64,000 nucleotides of DNA from Bacillota bacterium (GCA_023408315.1 JAEYKI010000022.1:29906-93905), one strand, 5' to 3'. Counted from the first letter of the stretch, positions 51,899 to 61,526 are shown. A program made the numbers and translations. Notes: generated by a model not told the origin, from the letters alone.

Positions 51899-53266
51899 AT
51901 GGCATATACAAAGGTTTTCGCTGTCCGCACCCATCTTGCCCGCGCCGTGTCCTATACCGCCAACCCCGAAAAGACGGACGGGGCAATCACGCTGGGCGCA
52001 TCCGTGGATTACGCCCTGAACCCGGATAAAACGGAGCAGCGGCTATTTGAAAGCGCCGTCAACTGCCAGCGTCCGGGTACTGCCTACGGGGAAATGATTG
52101 CCACCAAAAAGCGGTTTTCCAAGATGGGCGGCGTATTGGCCTATCACTTCATCCAGTCTTTCAAGCCGGGAGAGGTTAAGCCGGAGCAGGCCCACGCAAT
52201 CGGCGTAGAGTTTGCCCGGCGCTGTTTCGGGGAGCGTTTCGAGGCCGTCATTGGCACACACCTTGACCGCCATCACCTGCACAATCATATTGTGGTCAAT
52301 TCCGTGTCCTTTGCGGACGGCATCAAATACCATTCCTCCCCCGAAAGCTATTTTAATACCATCCGGGGAACATCGGATGAACTCTGCCGGGAGCATGGCC
52401 TGTCTGTTATTGAGCCGAAAGGCCGGGGCAAGCAATATGCGGAGTGGGCCGCCGAAAAAGCCGGGAAGCCCACCATCCGGGGCATGATAGCCGCCGACAT
52501 CGACGAGATTGTCCGGCAATCCTTTACGTTCAGCACCTTTATTAAAACCCTGAAAAAGAAAGGCTATGCTGTCAAGTACGGCCTCAACGTCAAGCACATG
52601 GCCGTCAAGCCGAAGGGCGGGCAACGGTATATCCGGCTGAAATCGCTGGGCGAGGCATACACGGAGGAAGCCATACGGGAGCGATTGGCCCGCCAGCGCA
52701 ACGGACAGGAGAAAAAGCCACAGGCCCCGCCGCCCAAACGCTACCGCTATACCGGGCCGCCCATCCGCACCAAGCGCAAGAAGCTCAAAGGCTTCATGGC
52801 CCTGTACTTCAAGTACCTGTACCTGCTGGGCAAGGTAAAACGCCGCAAGCTGCCGAACAAGGCGGCTTTTTTGTTGCGGGAGGATGTCATACGCCTTGAC
52901 CGTTACAAAGAACAATTCCTTTACCTGTACCGCAACAATATCACCACGATGGAGGAATTGCAGGCCCGCAGGCAGGGCATTGAAACACAAATCCAAGCCG
53001 TTACCGAAGCCCGCAAACCGCTATATGCCCAAAGGCGGGACTCACAGGATGAAGCGGTTATGGCCGCCCTATCTGGGCAAATCAGCGAGGCCACCGCCCG
53101 ATTATGGGAACTACGCCGGGAAGCCCGGTTGTGCGCCCGCATCGAGGCCACCGCGCCAGAAATACGAGAAAAGGAGCGGCAGGCGCGGAAAGCGGAGGCC
53201 CGGCAGGAAGCCGAAAAGCAGGCTGTTCAAGACAAGAAGAAACAAGCGCCATTCAAGATGATATGA
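51899..53266 (+). CDS. MOBP-type relaxase/mobilisation nuclease
   Basis: 455 residues. Catalytic tyrosine candidate Y19 in AVSYTANPEKT, and the histidine triad in THLDRHHLHNHIVVN, are the defining motifs of VirD2/MobA-like relaxases (PF03432). The rest is basic with a Gln/Glu/Ala-rich coiled-coil end. It nicks oriT and leads the transferred strand into the recipient cell through the VirD4 coupling protein. Confidence 0.94.
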   Translation: MAYTKVFAVRTHLARAVSYTANPEKTDGAITLGASVDYALNPDKTEQRLFESAVNCQRPGTAYGEMIATKKRFSKMGGVLAYHFIQSFKPGEVKPEQAHAIGVEFARRCFGERFEAVIGTHLDRHHLHNHIVVNSVSFADGIKYHSSPESYFNTIRGTSDELCREHGLSVIEPKGRGKQYAEWAAEKAGKPTIRGMIAADIDEIVRQSFTFSTFIKTLKKKGYAVKYGLNVKHMAVKPKGGQRYIRLKSLGEAYTEEAIRERLARQRNGQEKKPQAPPPKRYRYTGPPIRTKRKKLKGFMALYFKYLYLLGKVKRRKLPNKAAFLLREDVIRLDRYKEQFLYLYRNNITTMEELQARRQGIETQIQAVTEARKPLYAQRRDSQDEAVMAALSGQISEATARLWELRREARLCARIEATAPEIREKERQARKAEARQEAEKQAVQDKKKQAPFKMI

Positions 53267-53285
53267 CCATGAAAGGAGAGATTGT

Positions 53286-53480
53286 ATGCCGGATTACAAG
53301 GAAATGTACGTTTCCCTGTTCCGTGATGTGACAAAGGCCATCGACACCTTGCAGCAGGCCCAGCAGCGGACGGAGCAGCTTTACATGGACAGCGAGGATA
53401 AACCAATCGAATTCAAGACGCTGGAAGGCAAAAAGAAAAAGCCGGAGAAACCGGAGCCTTCCCGTGACGATGGGAGGTAA
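53286..53480 (+). CDS. Small element protein of unknown function
   Basis: 64 residues, MPDYKEMYVSLFRDVTKAID followed by a helical Gln-rich stretch and a Lys/Glu/Pro tail. Small proteins of this type commonly sit between the relaxase and PcfB genes in Tn1549-like elements. It has a GAAAGGAGAG ribosome site and ends just before the start of the PcfB gene (overlap avoided by using ATG 53485). Confidence 0.65.
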   Translation: MPDYKEMYVSLFRDVTKAIDTLQQAQQRTEQLYMDSEDKPIEFKTLEGKKKKPEKPEPSRDDGR

Positions 53481-53484
53481 GCGT

Positions 53485-54468
53485 ATGAACATCGGAGGCG
53501 ATACCGCCGACCAAATGGTAAGAGAGGGCATCCAGATTACCGAATCGGCAATCAAGCTGGCCGGGCTGGGCGCGAAAAACCTTGCCGCCCTGCTACTGGC
53601 GCTGCTCAAAGACCATAAAAAGCTGAAAGGCAAAACCAGCATTGGCCGCCTGCTGCATGAGGATAAGCCGCTGTCCATTTTCCATGTGAAGAAGGCCGAT
53701 ATTTCGGAATTCCACAGGCTGGCGCAGAAATACGGCGTCCTGTACACCGCCATTTACAACAGGACGAAGGACAAGGGCCTTTGCGACGTGATGGTGAAAG
53801 CAGAGGACGCCGTTAAGGTGAACCGCATCATGGAAATGATGGAATACCCGGCCCCGGAGCAGAACCCAAAAAACGCCGTGTCCCGCGCTCCACACGACGG
53901 CAGGTTGAACGGGCGCGGGAATGGCTGGCTGCAACAAACGAGGCAAAAGATGAATGAGGGAAAAATGGCCCGGCTGGAAGGGCTGGGCGCAGAAAGGCTG
54001 GCCGCCCTTGTGCTGCAAGTGGCAAGGGAAAACCAGCAGTTAAAGGACGCATCCCCCCTGTCCCGGCTGTTCGGGGAAGGAAAGGAATTGCAGGTTGTGA
54101 CGGTAGGAATAGCCGATACCGTAACTCTGCAAAAAAAGGCGGCGACGCTGGATGTGCCGCTGTCCTTCCATGAAACGGGCATCCCCGGACAGGTGCAGAT
54201 GATAGCGCAAGCGGAGGACGCGCCCCTTGTTAACCGCCTGTTTGCGCAGATGGGGCAGCTCCCGCCCATGCGCGAAAGCCCGCAGGAGCAGGCGGCTCCG
54301 GTAAAGGATGGCCGAGCCGACAAGCAGCCGGAAAAGGCGCGGGAGGGAAAGCCGTCCGTCCGGGATAAGGTGCAGGACGCGAAGGCGCAGCAAAGCAGCA
54401 AAACCCCGCAGGAAAAGGCTCGCGCCCCGAAAGCGCCGAAAAAGGCCGCCCCGGACAAAGGAAGGTGA
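53485..54468 (+). CDS. PcfB-family (DUF3801) protein with an internal domain duplication
   Basis: 327 residues. DUF3801 appears twice: copy 1 at about residues 13-120 (AGLGAKNLAALLLALLKDHK ... AEDAVKVNRIMEMM) and copy 2 at about 160-265 (EGLGAERLAALVLQVARENQ ... AEDAPLVNRLFAQM). A Lys/Ala/Pro-rich tail follows. PcfB-like proteins are relaxosome/coupling accessories and are usually single-domain, about half this size. ATG 53485 has GGGAGGT upstream. The gene is followed after 4 nt by virD4. Confidence 0.85.
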   Translation: MNIGGDTADQMVREGIQITESAIKLAGLGAKNLAALLLALLKDHKKLKGKTSIGRLLHEDKPLSIFHVKKADISEFHRLAQKYGVLYTAIYNRTKDKGLCDVMVKAEDAVKVNRIMEMMEYPAPEQNPKNAVSRAPHDGRLNGRGNGWLQQTRQKMNEGKMARLEGLGAERLAALVLQVARENQQLKDASPLSRLFGEGKELQVVTVGIADTVTLQKKAATLDVPLSFHETGIPGQVQMIAQAEDAPLVNRLFAQMGQLPPMRESPQEQAAPVKDGRADKQPEKAREGKPSVRDKVQDAKAQQSSKTPQEKARAPKAPKKAAPDKGR

Positions 54469-54472
54469 GCGT

Positions 54473-56218
54473 ATGAGCGACCCGACCAAAAGCGGCAGCC
54501 GGGAGATCCTTTTCTGGATTGCCCTGCTGCCGCCCGTACTATGGCTGGCGGCGCTGCTGGCACAGGGCTATATCCCCGGCGCAAAGCTGGATGACCTGCT
54601 GGAAAGCGTCACAAACACCTTACAACAGCCTTTCGCCCTTCAATGGACGGACAGAACGGCGGCCTTTTTACTGGCCGCCGTTCTTCTTTACGGGCTGGGC
54701 ATATCGGCCTATTACGCCACCCGTGGCAACACCCGCTTGCGGGAGGAACACGGCAGCGCCCGCTGGGGAAAGGCCGGGCAGGTAAACGGCAAATACGCCG
54801 ACCATAAGCGCCCGGAAAGCAATATCATCCTGACCCGGCATATAAAAATGGGTATGGACGGGCGCAAGCACCGCCGCAACCTCAATGTTCTGGTTGTAGG
54901 AGGAAGCGGCAGCGGCAAGACCCGGTATTTTGCCAAGCCCAACGTCATGCAGGCGAATTGCTCCTACATCATAGCCGACCCGAAGGCCGAAATGCTGCGT
55001 TCCGTAGGGCCGCTATTAGAGGCTAAAGGGTATCACATCAAGGTATTTGACCTTATCAACATGGAACAGTCCGATGCCTACAATCCCTTTGCCTACCTGC
55101 GGGACGATAAGGACGCGCTGAAACTGATTACCAACCTGATAAAGAACACCACGCCCAAGACCGCCAAGAGCGACGAGCCATTCTGGGAGAAGGCCGAAAC
55201 CGCCCTGCTTACGGCCCTTATCCTCTACCTGATGCACGAAGCCCCGGCCTATGAACAGAACTTCGCCACCATCATGTACCTGCTGGAAAACGCCGGGGCC
55301 AGCGAGGAAAGCGAGGACTACCGCAGCCCGGTTGATCTTGTTTTTGAGGCATTGGAAGAAGAAAGCCCGGAGCATATTGCTATCAAGCAGTACAAGGTTT
55401 TCAAACAGGCGGCGGGCAAGACGGCCAAGAGCATCCTTGTGTCGGCCGCCGTGAGGCTGGCCGCCTTCAACCTGCCGCAGATACAGCGCATCACTTCCTA
55501 TGACAGCATGGATTTAGGTAGTTTGGGGGAACGCAAACGCGCCATCTTCTGCGTAATACCCGACAATGACAGCAGCTTTAATTACCTTGTGGGAATGCTC
55601 TATACCCAAGCCTTCCAAGCCCTGTACCACAAGGCCGACCACGAACACGGCGGCAGGCTGCCCGTCCATGTCCGCATCATAGCGGACGAATTCGCCAACG
55701 TTGCCCTACCCGATGATTTTGAGCGCGTCCTTTCCACTATGCGCAGCCGGGAAATCAGCATATCCATCATCATCCAGAACATGGCCCAGTTAAAGGCGCT
55801 GTTTAAGGATAGCTGGGAAAACATCACCGGGAACTGCGACACCCTGCTTTATTTGGGCGGCAATGAGCAAAGCACCCATGAGTACATCACAAAGCTGCTG
55901 GGAAAGGCCACCATCGACACCCGGACGCGTGGCCTCACCCGTGGGCGCAACGGTTCATCCAGCGAGAACTTTCAGAACGCCGGGCGGGAGCTTTTGACAC
56001 CGGATGAAGTGCGGCTGCTGGACAATGAAAACGCCCTGCTGTTTATCCGGGGAGAGCGGCCCGTCATGGATAAGAAGTATAACCTGCTTAAGCATCCCAA
56101 TATCCAACTGACAGCGGACGGCGGCGCGGAAGCCTATACCCGCGCGTCCGTGTCCTACGAGCAATCCGACCTGTCGGAAGCCTATGAGAGCCTTGAAGAT
56201 ATTGAAATCATTGAGTGA
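54473..56218 (+). CDS. VirD4-like type IV coupling protein
   Basis: 581 residues. Two N-terminal membrane segments (about 11-30 and 62-82) precede a TraG/VirD4 ATPase with Walker A GGSGSGKT (143-150) and Walker B RIIADEFANVALP. It docks the relaxase-DNA complex to the secretion channel. The frame is open upstream through the PcfB gene in another frame, but AAGGTG before ATG 54473 sets the start. The protein ends with a short acidic tail. Confidence 0.95.
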   Translation: MSDPTKSGSREILFWIALLPPVLWLAALLAQGYIPGAKLDDLLESVTNTLQQPFALQWTDRTAAFLLAAVLLYGLGISAYYATRGNTRLREEHGSARWGKAGQVNGKYADHKRPESNIILTRHIKMGMDGRKHRRNLNVLVVGGSGSGKTRYFAKPNVMQANCSYIIADPKAEMLRSVGPLLEAKGYHIKVFDLINMEQSDAYNPFAYLRDDKDALKLITNLIKNTTPKTAKSDEPFWEKAETALLTALILYLMHEAPAYEQNFATIMYLLENAGASEESEDYRSPVDLVFEALEEESPEHIAIKQYKVFKQAAGKTAKSILVSAAVRLAAFNLPQIQRITSYDSMDLGSLGERKRAIFCVIPDNDSSFNYLVGMLYTQAFQALYHKADHEHGGRLPVHVRIIADEFANVALPDDFERVLSTMRSREISISIIIQNMAQLKALFKDSWENITGNCDTLLYLGGNEQSTHEYITKLLGKATIDTRTRGLTRGRNGSSSENFQNAGRELLTPDEVRLLDNENALLFIRGERPVMDKKYNLLKHPNIQLTADGGAEAYTRASVSYEQSDLSEAYESLEDIEIIE

Positions 56219-56233
56219 CAAGGAGGAATCCCT

Positions 56234-56581
56234 ATGAAAAAACTGTTTACCCGCAAGACCCAAAAGCCCATCGTCCACAGCCCCGCAGAGCGAAAAATAC
56301 AGCGCGGGTACTTCATGGCGGCGGTTGTTATTGCCGCTATGTTTGGTTTTACCGTGACCGCCTACGCCGCAGGCGACCCGCTGAGTAGCATCAATAGCCT
56401 ATCAACTTTCGTATTCGCCGCTATCCGCGCCATCGGCGTTATTCTGCTGGGCTTTGGGATTGTTCAAATCGGTTTATCCCTGAAATCCCACGACCCCGGC
56501 CAAAGGGCCAACGGCTTTATGACCTTCTTCGGCGGCGTGGTTATCGCCTTTGCGAAAGAAATTTTAGACATGATACTCTAA
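56234..56581 (+). CDS. Maff2-family small membrane protein (VirB2-like position)
   Basis: 115 residues with a basic N-terminus, a hydrophobic segment ending in TAYAAGDP that looks like a signal-peptidase site, and two further membrane segments. Maff2 proteins hold the pilin/VirB2 position of Tn1549-like elements. AAGGAGG before the ATG. Starts 15 nt after virD4. Confidence 0.85.
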   Translation: MKKLFTRKTQKPIVHSPAERKIQRGYFMAAVVIAAMFGFTVTAYAAGDPLSSINSLSTFVFAAIRAIGVILLGFGIVQIGLSLKSHDPGQRANGFMTFFGGVVIAFAKEILDMIL

Positions 56582-56596
56582 CCCAATTAAGGACAG

Positions 56597-56620
56597 GAGG
56601 CAGGCCACCCGGCCTGCCTC
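56597..56620 (+). other. 10-bp hairpin between Maff2 and VirB6 genes
   Basis: GAGGCAGGCC (56597-56606), a 4-nt loop and GGCCTGCCTC (56611-56620), with no T-run. It stands 4 nt before the GGAGGTG ribosome site of the next gene and may stabilise the abundant upstream Maff2 mRNA or adjust VirB6 expression. Confidence 0.5.
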
Positions 56621-56635
56621 TATGGAGGTGATTTT

Positions 56636-57469
56636 TTGTCCGACAACTGGATTATTGAAAACCTGACCCACGCCTTTGAAACGTGGAACGGCAAGCTGGC
56701 CGAAATATGGGAGCTTATCGCCCAATCCCCGCAAGCCTTTAAGGGCGGCGGCGTTTGGTCTGTTATCGTGGACATCAACGGCGGCTTGAAAGCCATCGGC
56801 TACGGCCTGCTGGTGCTGTTTACGGCCATGAGCATTTTCGGCAGCACCATGAATTTCCGGGACTTCAAAAGGCCGGAATACGCTCTGCGCCACTTCATCC
56901 GCTTTGTGGCGGCCAAAACCGCCGTAGGGTACTGCATGGACATTATGACCACGATTTTTGAGATATGCGGCGGCGTGGTGTCCAGCATGGCATCCCGTGT
57001 GGGCGGTATGACCTCCGCAGCCGTCACCCTGCCAAGCGAGATTGCGACTGCCATTGAAGAAGTTGGCTTTTTCGCCAGCATCCCCTTGTGGCTTGTAACC
57101 CTGTTGGGCAGCCTGTTCATCACGGTTTTGTCCTTTGTGCTGATAATGACCGTGTACGGGCGCTTTTTCAAGCTGTATATGTACACCGCCCTTGCCCCGT
57201 TGCCCCTTGCCAGCTTTGCAGGCGAAAGCACGTCAAGTCATGGCAAAGCCTTCATCAAAAGCTATATCGGCGTGTGCATGGAGGGGGCCGTAATTGTGCT
57301 GGCCTGCCTGATTTTTACCGCATTTGTGGGCGCAGAACCCGACGTTGCAAGCGGAAGCGTGGTCACGCAGGTATGGGCTTATATCGCAGAAACCGTATTT
57401 AACATGCTCATTCTTGTGGGGATGGTGAAAGCCAGTGACCGCATCGTAAAAGAAATGATGGGATTGTAA
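56636..57469 (+). CDS. VirB6/TrbL-like multi-pass conjugation protein
   Basis: 277 residues from TTG at 56636, 8 nt after GGAGGTG. There are about five to six membrane segments, a conserved N-terminal WIIENLTHAFETWNGKL and a central ALAPLPLASFAGESTS loop typical of VirB6-like channel proteins in Gram-positive conjugative elements. It should form part of the inner-membrane translocation pore. Confidence 0.85.
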   Translation: MSDNWIIENLTHAFETWNGKLAEIWELIAQSPQAFKGGGVWSVIVDINGGLKAIGYGLLVLFTAMSIFGSTMNFRDFKRPEYALRHFIRFVAAKTAVGYCMDIMTTIFEICGGVVSSMASRVGGMTSAAVTLPSEIATAIEEVGFFASIPLWLVTLLGSLFITVLSFVLIMTVYGRFFKLYMYTALAPLPLASFAGESTSSHGKAFIKSYIGVCMEGAVIVLACLIFTAFVGAEPDVASGSVVTQVWAYIAETVFNMLILVGMVKASDRIVKEMMGL

Positions 57470-57480
57470 TAGCGGACGCT

Positions 57481-57840
57481 CTATTCGTCGATAGCGGAGC
57501 CGTCCCGCGTGAAATGCAAGGCATCTATGCCCTGTTCTTTTGCCGCGATTAGCTGGTCTGCTACCATTCTTGCCTGCAAATCTTCGGAAGAACGCCCGCC
57601 GACCCGCCGTTTTATAGCGCGGACAGCGGTATATATCCAGCTTATCGCCACGCCTACCAGTAGGGCAATGAGTATTCCGACGGAAAGTGTTTCATTGGCG
57701 CTTGCCCAATCCAAGAACACGGTACACATTAACACCGTATACAAGAGCGGTATGCCAAGACGCAGCTTTACGCAAATCCAAACCACCAGCGACCCCAGCA
57801 TGAGAATTAACCGTATGAACAGCTTTAATAGCGCAGACAT
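57481..57840 (-). CDS. Small membrane protein encoded antisense within the transfer operon
   Basis: 119 residues with two to three membrane segments in the first 70 residues, followed by a basic and then polar C-terminal tail. I do not recognise it. AAGGAAGGGG lies 5 nt before the ATG at 57840, which supports real translation. It points against the conjugation operon and lies between the virB6-like and prgI genes, overlapping neither. It could be a regulator or an immunity/entry-exclusion-like protein; this is speculation. Confidence 0.55.
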   Translation of the reverse strand: MSALLKLFIRLILMLGSLVVWICVKLRLGIPLLYTVLMCTVFLDWASANETLSVGILIALLVGVAISWIYTAVRAIKRRVGGRSSEDLQARMVADQLIAAKEQGIDALHFTRDGSAIDE

Positions 57841-57911
57841 AATCACCCCTTCCTTTCATTTCCATTATCGCGCTATTAAGAGCAAAAATCAATTATTTCA
57901 GGAGGAATCCT

Positions 57912-58253
57912 ATGGAAATCAAGATAAACAAGGAAATCCGGCAGTATCAAGAATCTATCTTTTTCGGCCTGTCCCTGCGGCAATTCATCTGCGCGCTGCT
58001 GGCCGTAGGGCTGGCCGTGACCGTCTATTTTCTGCTCAAAAACCCGCTGGGAGAGGAAACCGTTAGCTGGCTTTGCATCGTGGCCGCAGCACCCGTCGCC
58101 GCTATGGGCTTTTTCAAATACAACGGCCTGACGATGGAACAATTCGTATGGGCGTGGTTCAAATCGGAATTCCTCTGCGCCGGCGCGAGGACGTTTAAGG
58201 CCGAAAACATTTACTGCCACGCCATCAAGGGAGGGAATTTCAAGCATGATTAA
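57912..58253 (+). CDS. PrgI-family conjugation membrane protein
   Basis: 113 residues: a charged start MEIKINKEIRQYQESIFFGL, then two membrane segments (about 24-45 and 53-70). PrgI-like proteins play the VirB3-like role in Gram-positive type IV secretion and precede virB4, as here. CAGGAGG before the ATG. It overlaps virB4 by 8 nt. Confidence 0.9.
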   Translation: MEIKINKEIRQYQESIFFGLSLRQFICALLAVGLAVTVYFLLKNPLGEETVSWLCIVAAAPVAAMGFFKYNGLTMEQFVWAWFKSEFLCAGARTFKAENIYCHAIKGGNFKHD

Positions 58254-60570
58254 GACACTCAAAAACGCGCTGAAAAATGAACGGGAATCATTCAGCGTCC
58301 CCAATTCCATACAAAAAAGCATCCCCATTCGCCGCATCTATAAGGACGGCATCTGGCAGGTGGGCGGCAAATACAGCAAGGTATGGATTTTCCAAGACAT
58401 CAACTATTCCGTGGCCTCCCACGACGACCAGATGGAAATGTTCCTGTCTTACTGCAACCTGCTCAATGCCCTTGCCACCAACGCCACCACGAAAATCACC
58501 GTCAACAACCGCAGGCTGAATCCCGTGGAATTCGAACAATCCATACTGATGCAGCCTGCCGGGGACAATCTGGACGGCTACCGCGGCGAATACAACTCTA
58601 TGCTACTTGACAAGGCCGGGGCCAGCAACAACATTGTGCAGGAGAAGTACATCACCGTTTCCGTGAGCAAGAAGAACATTGAGGAAGCCCGCAGCTTCTT
58701 TACCCGTGTCCACAACGACCTTGTGGCCTACTTAGGCAAGCTGGCGTCAAAGGCCGTGGAAGTAACCAACCATGACCGCCTGCGCACCCTGCACGACTTT
58801 TTCCGCATGAACGAGGAACAGTATTTCCGCTTTGATTTACGGGAAACCATGCGGAAAGGCCATGACTTCCGGGATTATATTTGCCCGGACAGTCTGGAAT
58901 TCAAGGGCGACCATTTCAAGATGGGCGGCAAGGTGGGCCGTGTGCTGTTCCTTAAAGAGTACGCCAGCTTCATCAAGGACAGCATGATTTCGGAGCTTAC
59001 CGACTTTAGCAGGAATTTAATGCTTTCCATAGACATCATCCCCGTACCCACGGATGAAGCGGTAAAGGAAATGAACAACCGCATCATGGCCGTGGAAACC
59101 GACATTACCCGCTGGCAGCACAAGCAGAACATGAACAACAATTTTTCGGCCACTATCCCTTATGAATTGGAACAGATGCGCAAGGAAACAAAGGAATTCC
59201 TTGACGACCTCACTACCCGCGACCAGCGCATGATGTTCGTGCTGGTGACGCTGGTGCATGTGGCCGACACGCCGGAGCAGTTGGAGGCCGATACCGAAAC
59301 GCTGCTGTCCATCGGCAGGAAAAACCTTTGCCAGTTTGCCGTTCTCAAATACCAGCAGGAGGACGGATTGAATACGGCCCTGCCCTACGGCCTGCGCCGC
59401 ATAGACACCCTGCGCACCCTCACCACCGAAAGCACCGCCGTACTCATGCCCTTTAGCTGTCAGGAAGTGATGGACAGGGGCGGCGTCTATTACGGCATCA
59501 ACGCCATTTCCCGCAACCTGATTGTATGCAACCGCAAAATGCTTCTCAATGGCAACGGCTTCATTTTGGGCGTATCGGGCGCGGGGAAATCCTTTGCCGC
59601 AAAAGAGGAAATTACTTCCATTGTCCTCAACACGGATGATGATGTGCTGATCGCAGACCCGGAGCGGGAATACACTCCGCTTGTGAAGGCGCTGGGCGGT
59701 GAGATTATCCATATCGCGGCGGGCAGCCCCAACCATATCAACGCGCTGGATATGAGCAAAAATTACGGCGACGGCGAAAGCCCCATTATCCTGAAATCCG
59801 AGTTTGTGATGTCCCTTTGTGAGCAGCTTGTGGGAGCCGGGAAGCTGGGCGCGAAGGACAAAAGCATCATTGACCGCTGCACCGCCAACGTCTACCGCAA
59901 ATATATCCGCAGTTTCAAAGGCGACCCGCCCACGCTGAAGGAGTTTCATGCCGAGCTTTTGAAGCAGCCAGAGCCGGAGGCAAAGGACATCGCCCTTGCC
60001 ATCGAACTGTTCACCACGGGCAGCTTGAATGTGTTTGCCCATCAAACCAATGTCAACCTCGATAACCGCATCATCGTGTTTGACATTCTGGATTTGGGCA
60101 AGCAGCTTAAAACTGTGGGGATGCTAGTCATGCTGGACGCCATCTTGAACCGCGTCACCGAAAACCGCAAGGCGGGCAAGCGGACGCACATTTTTATTGA
60201 TGAAATCTACCTCTTTTTTGCCAACGAGTATAGCAGCATTTTCCTGTCCGAAAGCTGGAAGCGTTTCAGAAAATACGGCGCTCTGGCGACTGGTATCACG
60301 CAGAATGTGGAGGATTGCCTTCGTTCCCCAATGGCCCGCACCATGCTTGCCAACAGCGAATTCCTGCTGATGCTCAACCAGGCGCCCACAGACCGGGCGG
60401 AACTTGCCCGGCTGCTGAACATTTCCGACACGCAGCTATCCTATATCACCAACGCAGAAGCCGGGCGGGGCCTGCTGAAAGTGGGCGCATCCCTTGTGCC
60501 CTTCATCAACGAATTCCCACGGGATACGGGCCTGTACAGGCTCATGACCACCAAGCCAGGGGAAAACTGA
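58246..60570 (+). CDS. VirB4-family conjugation ATPase
   Basis: 774 residues. A VirB4 N-terminal domain (about 1-400) precedes the RecA-like motor with Walker A GVSGAGKS (442-449) and Walker B HIFIDEIYLFF. It powers assembly and transfer by the type IV system. GGAGGG lies in the prgI 3' end. A strong hairpin follows its stop, and then the A+T-rich cargo gene. Confidence 0.95.
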   Translation: MIKTLKNALKNERESFSVPNSIQKSIPIRRIYKDGIWQVGGKYSKVWIFQDINYSVASHDDQMEMFLSYCNLLNALATNATTKITVNNRRLNPVEFEQSILMQPAGDNLDGYRGEYNSMLLDKAGASNNIVQEKYITVSVSKKNIEEARSFFTRVHNDLVAYLGKLASKAVEVTNHDRLRTLHDFFRMNEEQYFRFDLRETMRKGHDFRDYICPDSLEFKGDHFKMGGKVGRVLFLKEYASFIKDSMISELTDFSRNLMLSIDIIPVPTDEAVKEMNNRIMAVETDITRWQHKQNMNNNFSATIPYELEQMRKETKEFLDDLTTRDQRMMFVLVTLVHVADTPEQLEADTETLLSIGRKNLCQFAVLKYQQEDGLNTALPYGLRRIDTLRTLTTESTAVLMPFSCQEVMDRGGVYYGINAISRNLIVCNRKMLLNGNGFILGVSGAGKSFAAKEEITSIVLNTDDDVLIADPEREYTPLVKALGGEIIHIAAGSPNHINALDMSKNYGDGESPIILKSEFVMSLCEQLVGAGKLGAKDKSIIDRCTANVYRKYIRSFKGDPPTLKEFHAELLKQPEPEAKDIALAIELFTTGSLNVFAHQTNVNLDNRIIVFDILDLGKQLKTVGMLVMLDAILNRVTENRKAGKRTHIFIDEIYLFFANEYSSIFLSESWKRFRKYGALATGITQNVEDCLRSPMARTMLANSEFLLMLNQAPTDRAELARLLNISDTQLSYITNAEAGRGLLKVGASLVPFINEFPRDTGLYRLMTTKPGEN

Positions 60571-60575
60571 ACCAC

Positions 60576-60619
60576 AAAGATAGGCGGCTACTCATAATTT
60601 GGGGCAGCCGCCTATCTTT
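60576..60619. terminator. 14-bp hairpin between virB4 and the cargo gene
   Basis: AAAGATAGGCGGCT (60576-60589) pairs with AGCCGCCTATCTTT (60606-60619). There is no long T-run, so termination may be partial. It marks the left limit of the A+T-rich segment. A TATAAT at 60636-60641 without a clear -35 could drive the next gene. Confidence 0.65.
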
Positions 60620-60696
60620 ATATTGAAAAAAGCAGTATAATATCTAAATAAAGACAGATACCGACAGTTTTTTTTACATTAGGAGTGAAGCCCATA

Positions 60697-61506
60697 ATGA
60701 AATATATCAGGAAGTATTGGTGGGGAATTATTATATTAATTATAGTTTTTTACCTGCCGAAAATAGTGGATTTAACATTTGGCGTTTATTTAGGCGAATT
60801 TACTTCGTTGAAACACATAACTGCATCTGACTATTTGCAATATATTGGGGTAATTATCGGAGGGGTATGTACGCTAATAGCCATAATAGTGGCAATTAAG
60901 CAATTTTCGACCGATAAGAAGCCCATAATCATACCTAGAAACAAACGCTTTTTTATATATCTAAATTACGGTGGGAGATGGGCATTTGCGGAAGATCCAG
61001 ATATGGAGTACAACATAAATAATACAGGTATTGATACTGAAAATCCTTTATTGATCACATTTGATAATGTTACTGAAAACGCTGCACTAGCTTTTGATCT
61101 AAGGCTTGATTATAACCACGGAAAATATTACAGAGAAGTTTGTAATTTGATTGGTGGTGAACCTTATGATAAATTATCTAGTAATTATGATGCAGATGAT
61201 TTTTTTAAACAAGGTGTTTTCAACTCTAAGTCTATAAAAACACTTCCAATGCCTACTAATTTAGAGTTTATTATTAAAGGTATTATTTATAGGCTGAGTG
61301 AACCAGGAATATGCGGAGAACAATTATCTTTACGGTACAATAATTTTATTAGAAAAACCTATAAGATAGCTGAAATTATAATGAAAACTAAAGACATTAA
61401 TGGAAAGACTAATACGTCTATATTTGATTTGGAGTTGGATATTTCTCATCTGCTTGCATGCAAAGCAAACTATACTGTATTGTTAACTTTTATTATGCGA
61501 GATTAA
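60697..61506 (+). CDS. Unrecognised membrane-anchored cargo protein
   Basis: 269 residues. Two membrane segments (about 10-30 and 48-67) anchor a soluble domain of about 200 residues that begins IIIPRNKRFFIYLNYGG and contains NNTGIDTENPLLITFDN. The last motifs, with a possible beta-sandwich character, suggest an interaction domain. I recognise no family. AGGAG lies 11 nt before the ATG at 60697. The codon use is markedly more A+T-rich than virB4 and the hydrolase gene on either side, and hairpins flank it, so it looks like an inserted moron-type gene. Accessory defence, exclusion or surface roles are all open. Confidence 0.7.
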   Translation: MKYIRKYWWGIIILIIVFYLPKIVDLTFGVYLGEFTSLKHITASDYLQYIGVIIGGVCTLIAIIVAIKQFSTDKKPIIIPRNKRFFIYLNYGGRWAFAEDPDMEYNINNTGIDTENPLLITFDNVTENAALAFDLRLDYNHGKYYREVCNLIGGEPYDKLSSNYDADDFFKQGVFNSKSIKTLPMPTNLEFIIKGIIYRLSEPGICGEQLSLRYNNFIRKTYKIAEIIMKTKDINGKTNTSIFDLELDISHLLACKANYTVLLTFIMRD

Positions 61507-61526
61507 TAAAACAGTCATCGTATCTC

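Noticed and set aside
54308..54472. N-terminal extension of VirD4 to 54308
   Set aside because: The extra residues are an Arg/Lys/Pro-rich off-frame reading of the PcfB 3' end; the ribosome site supports 54473.
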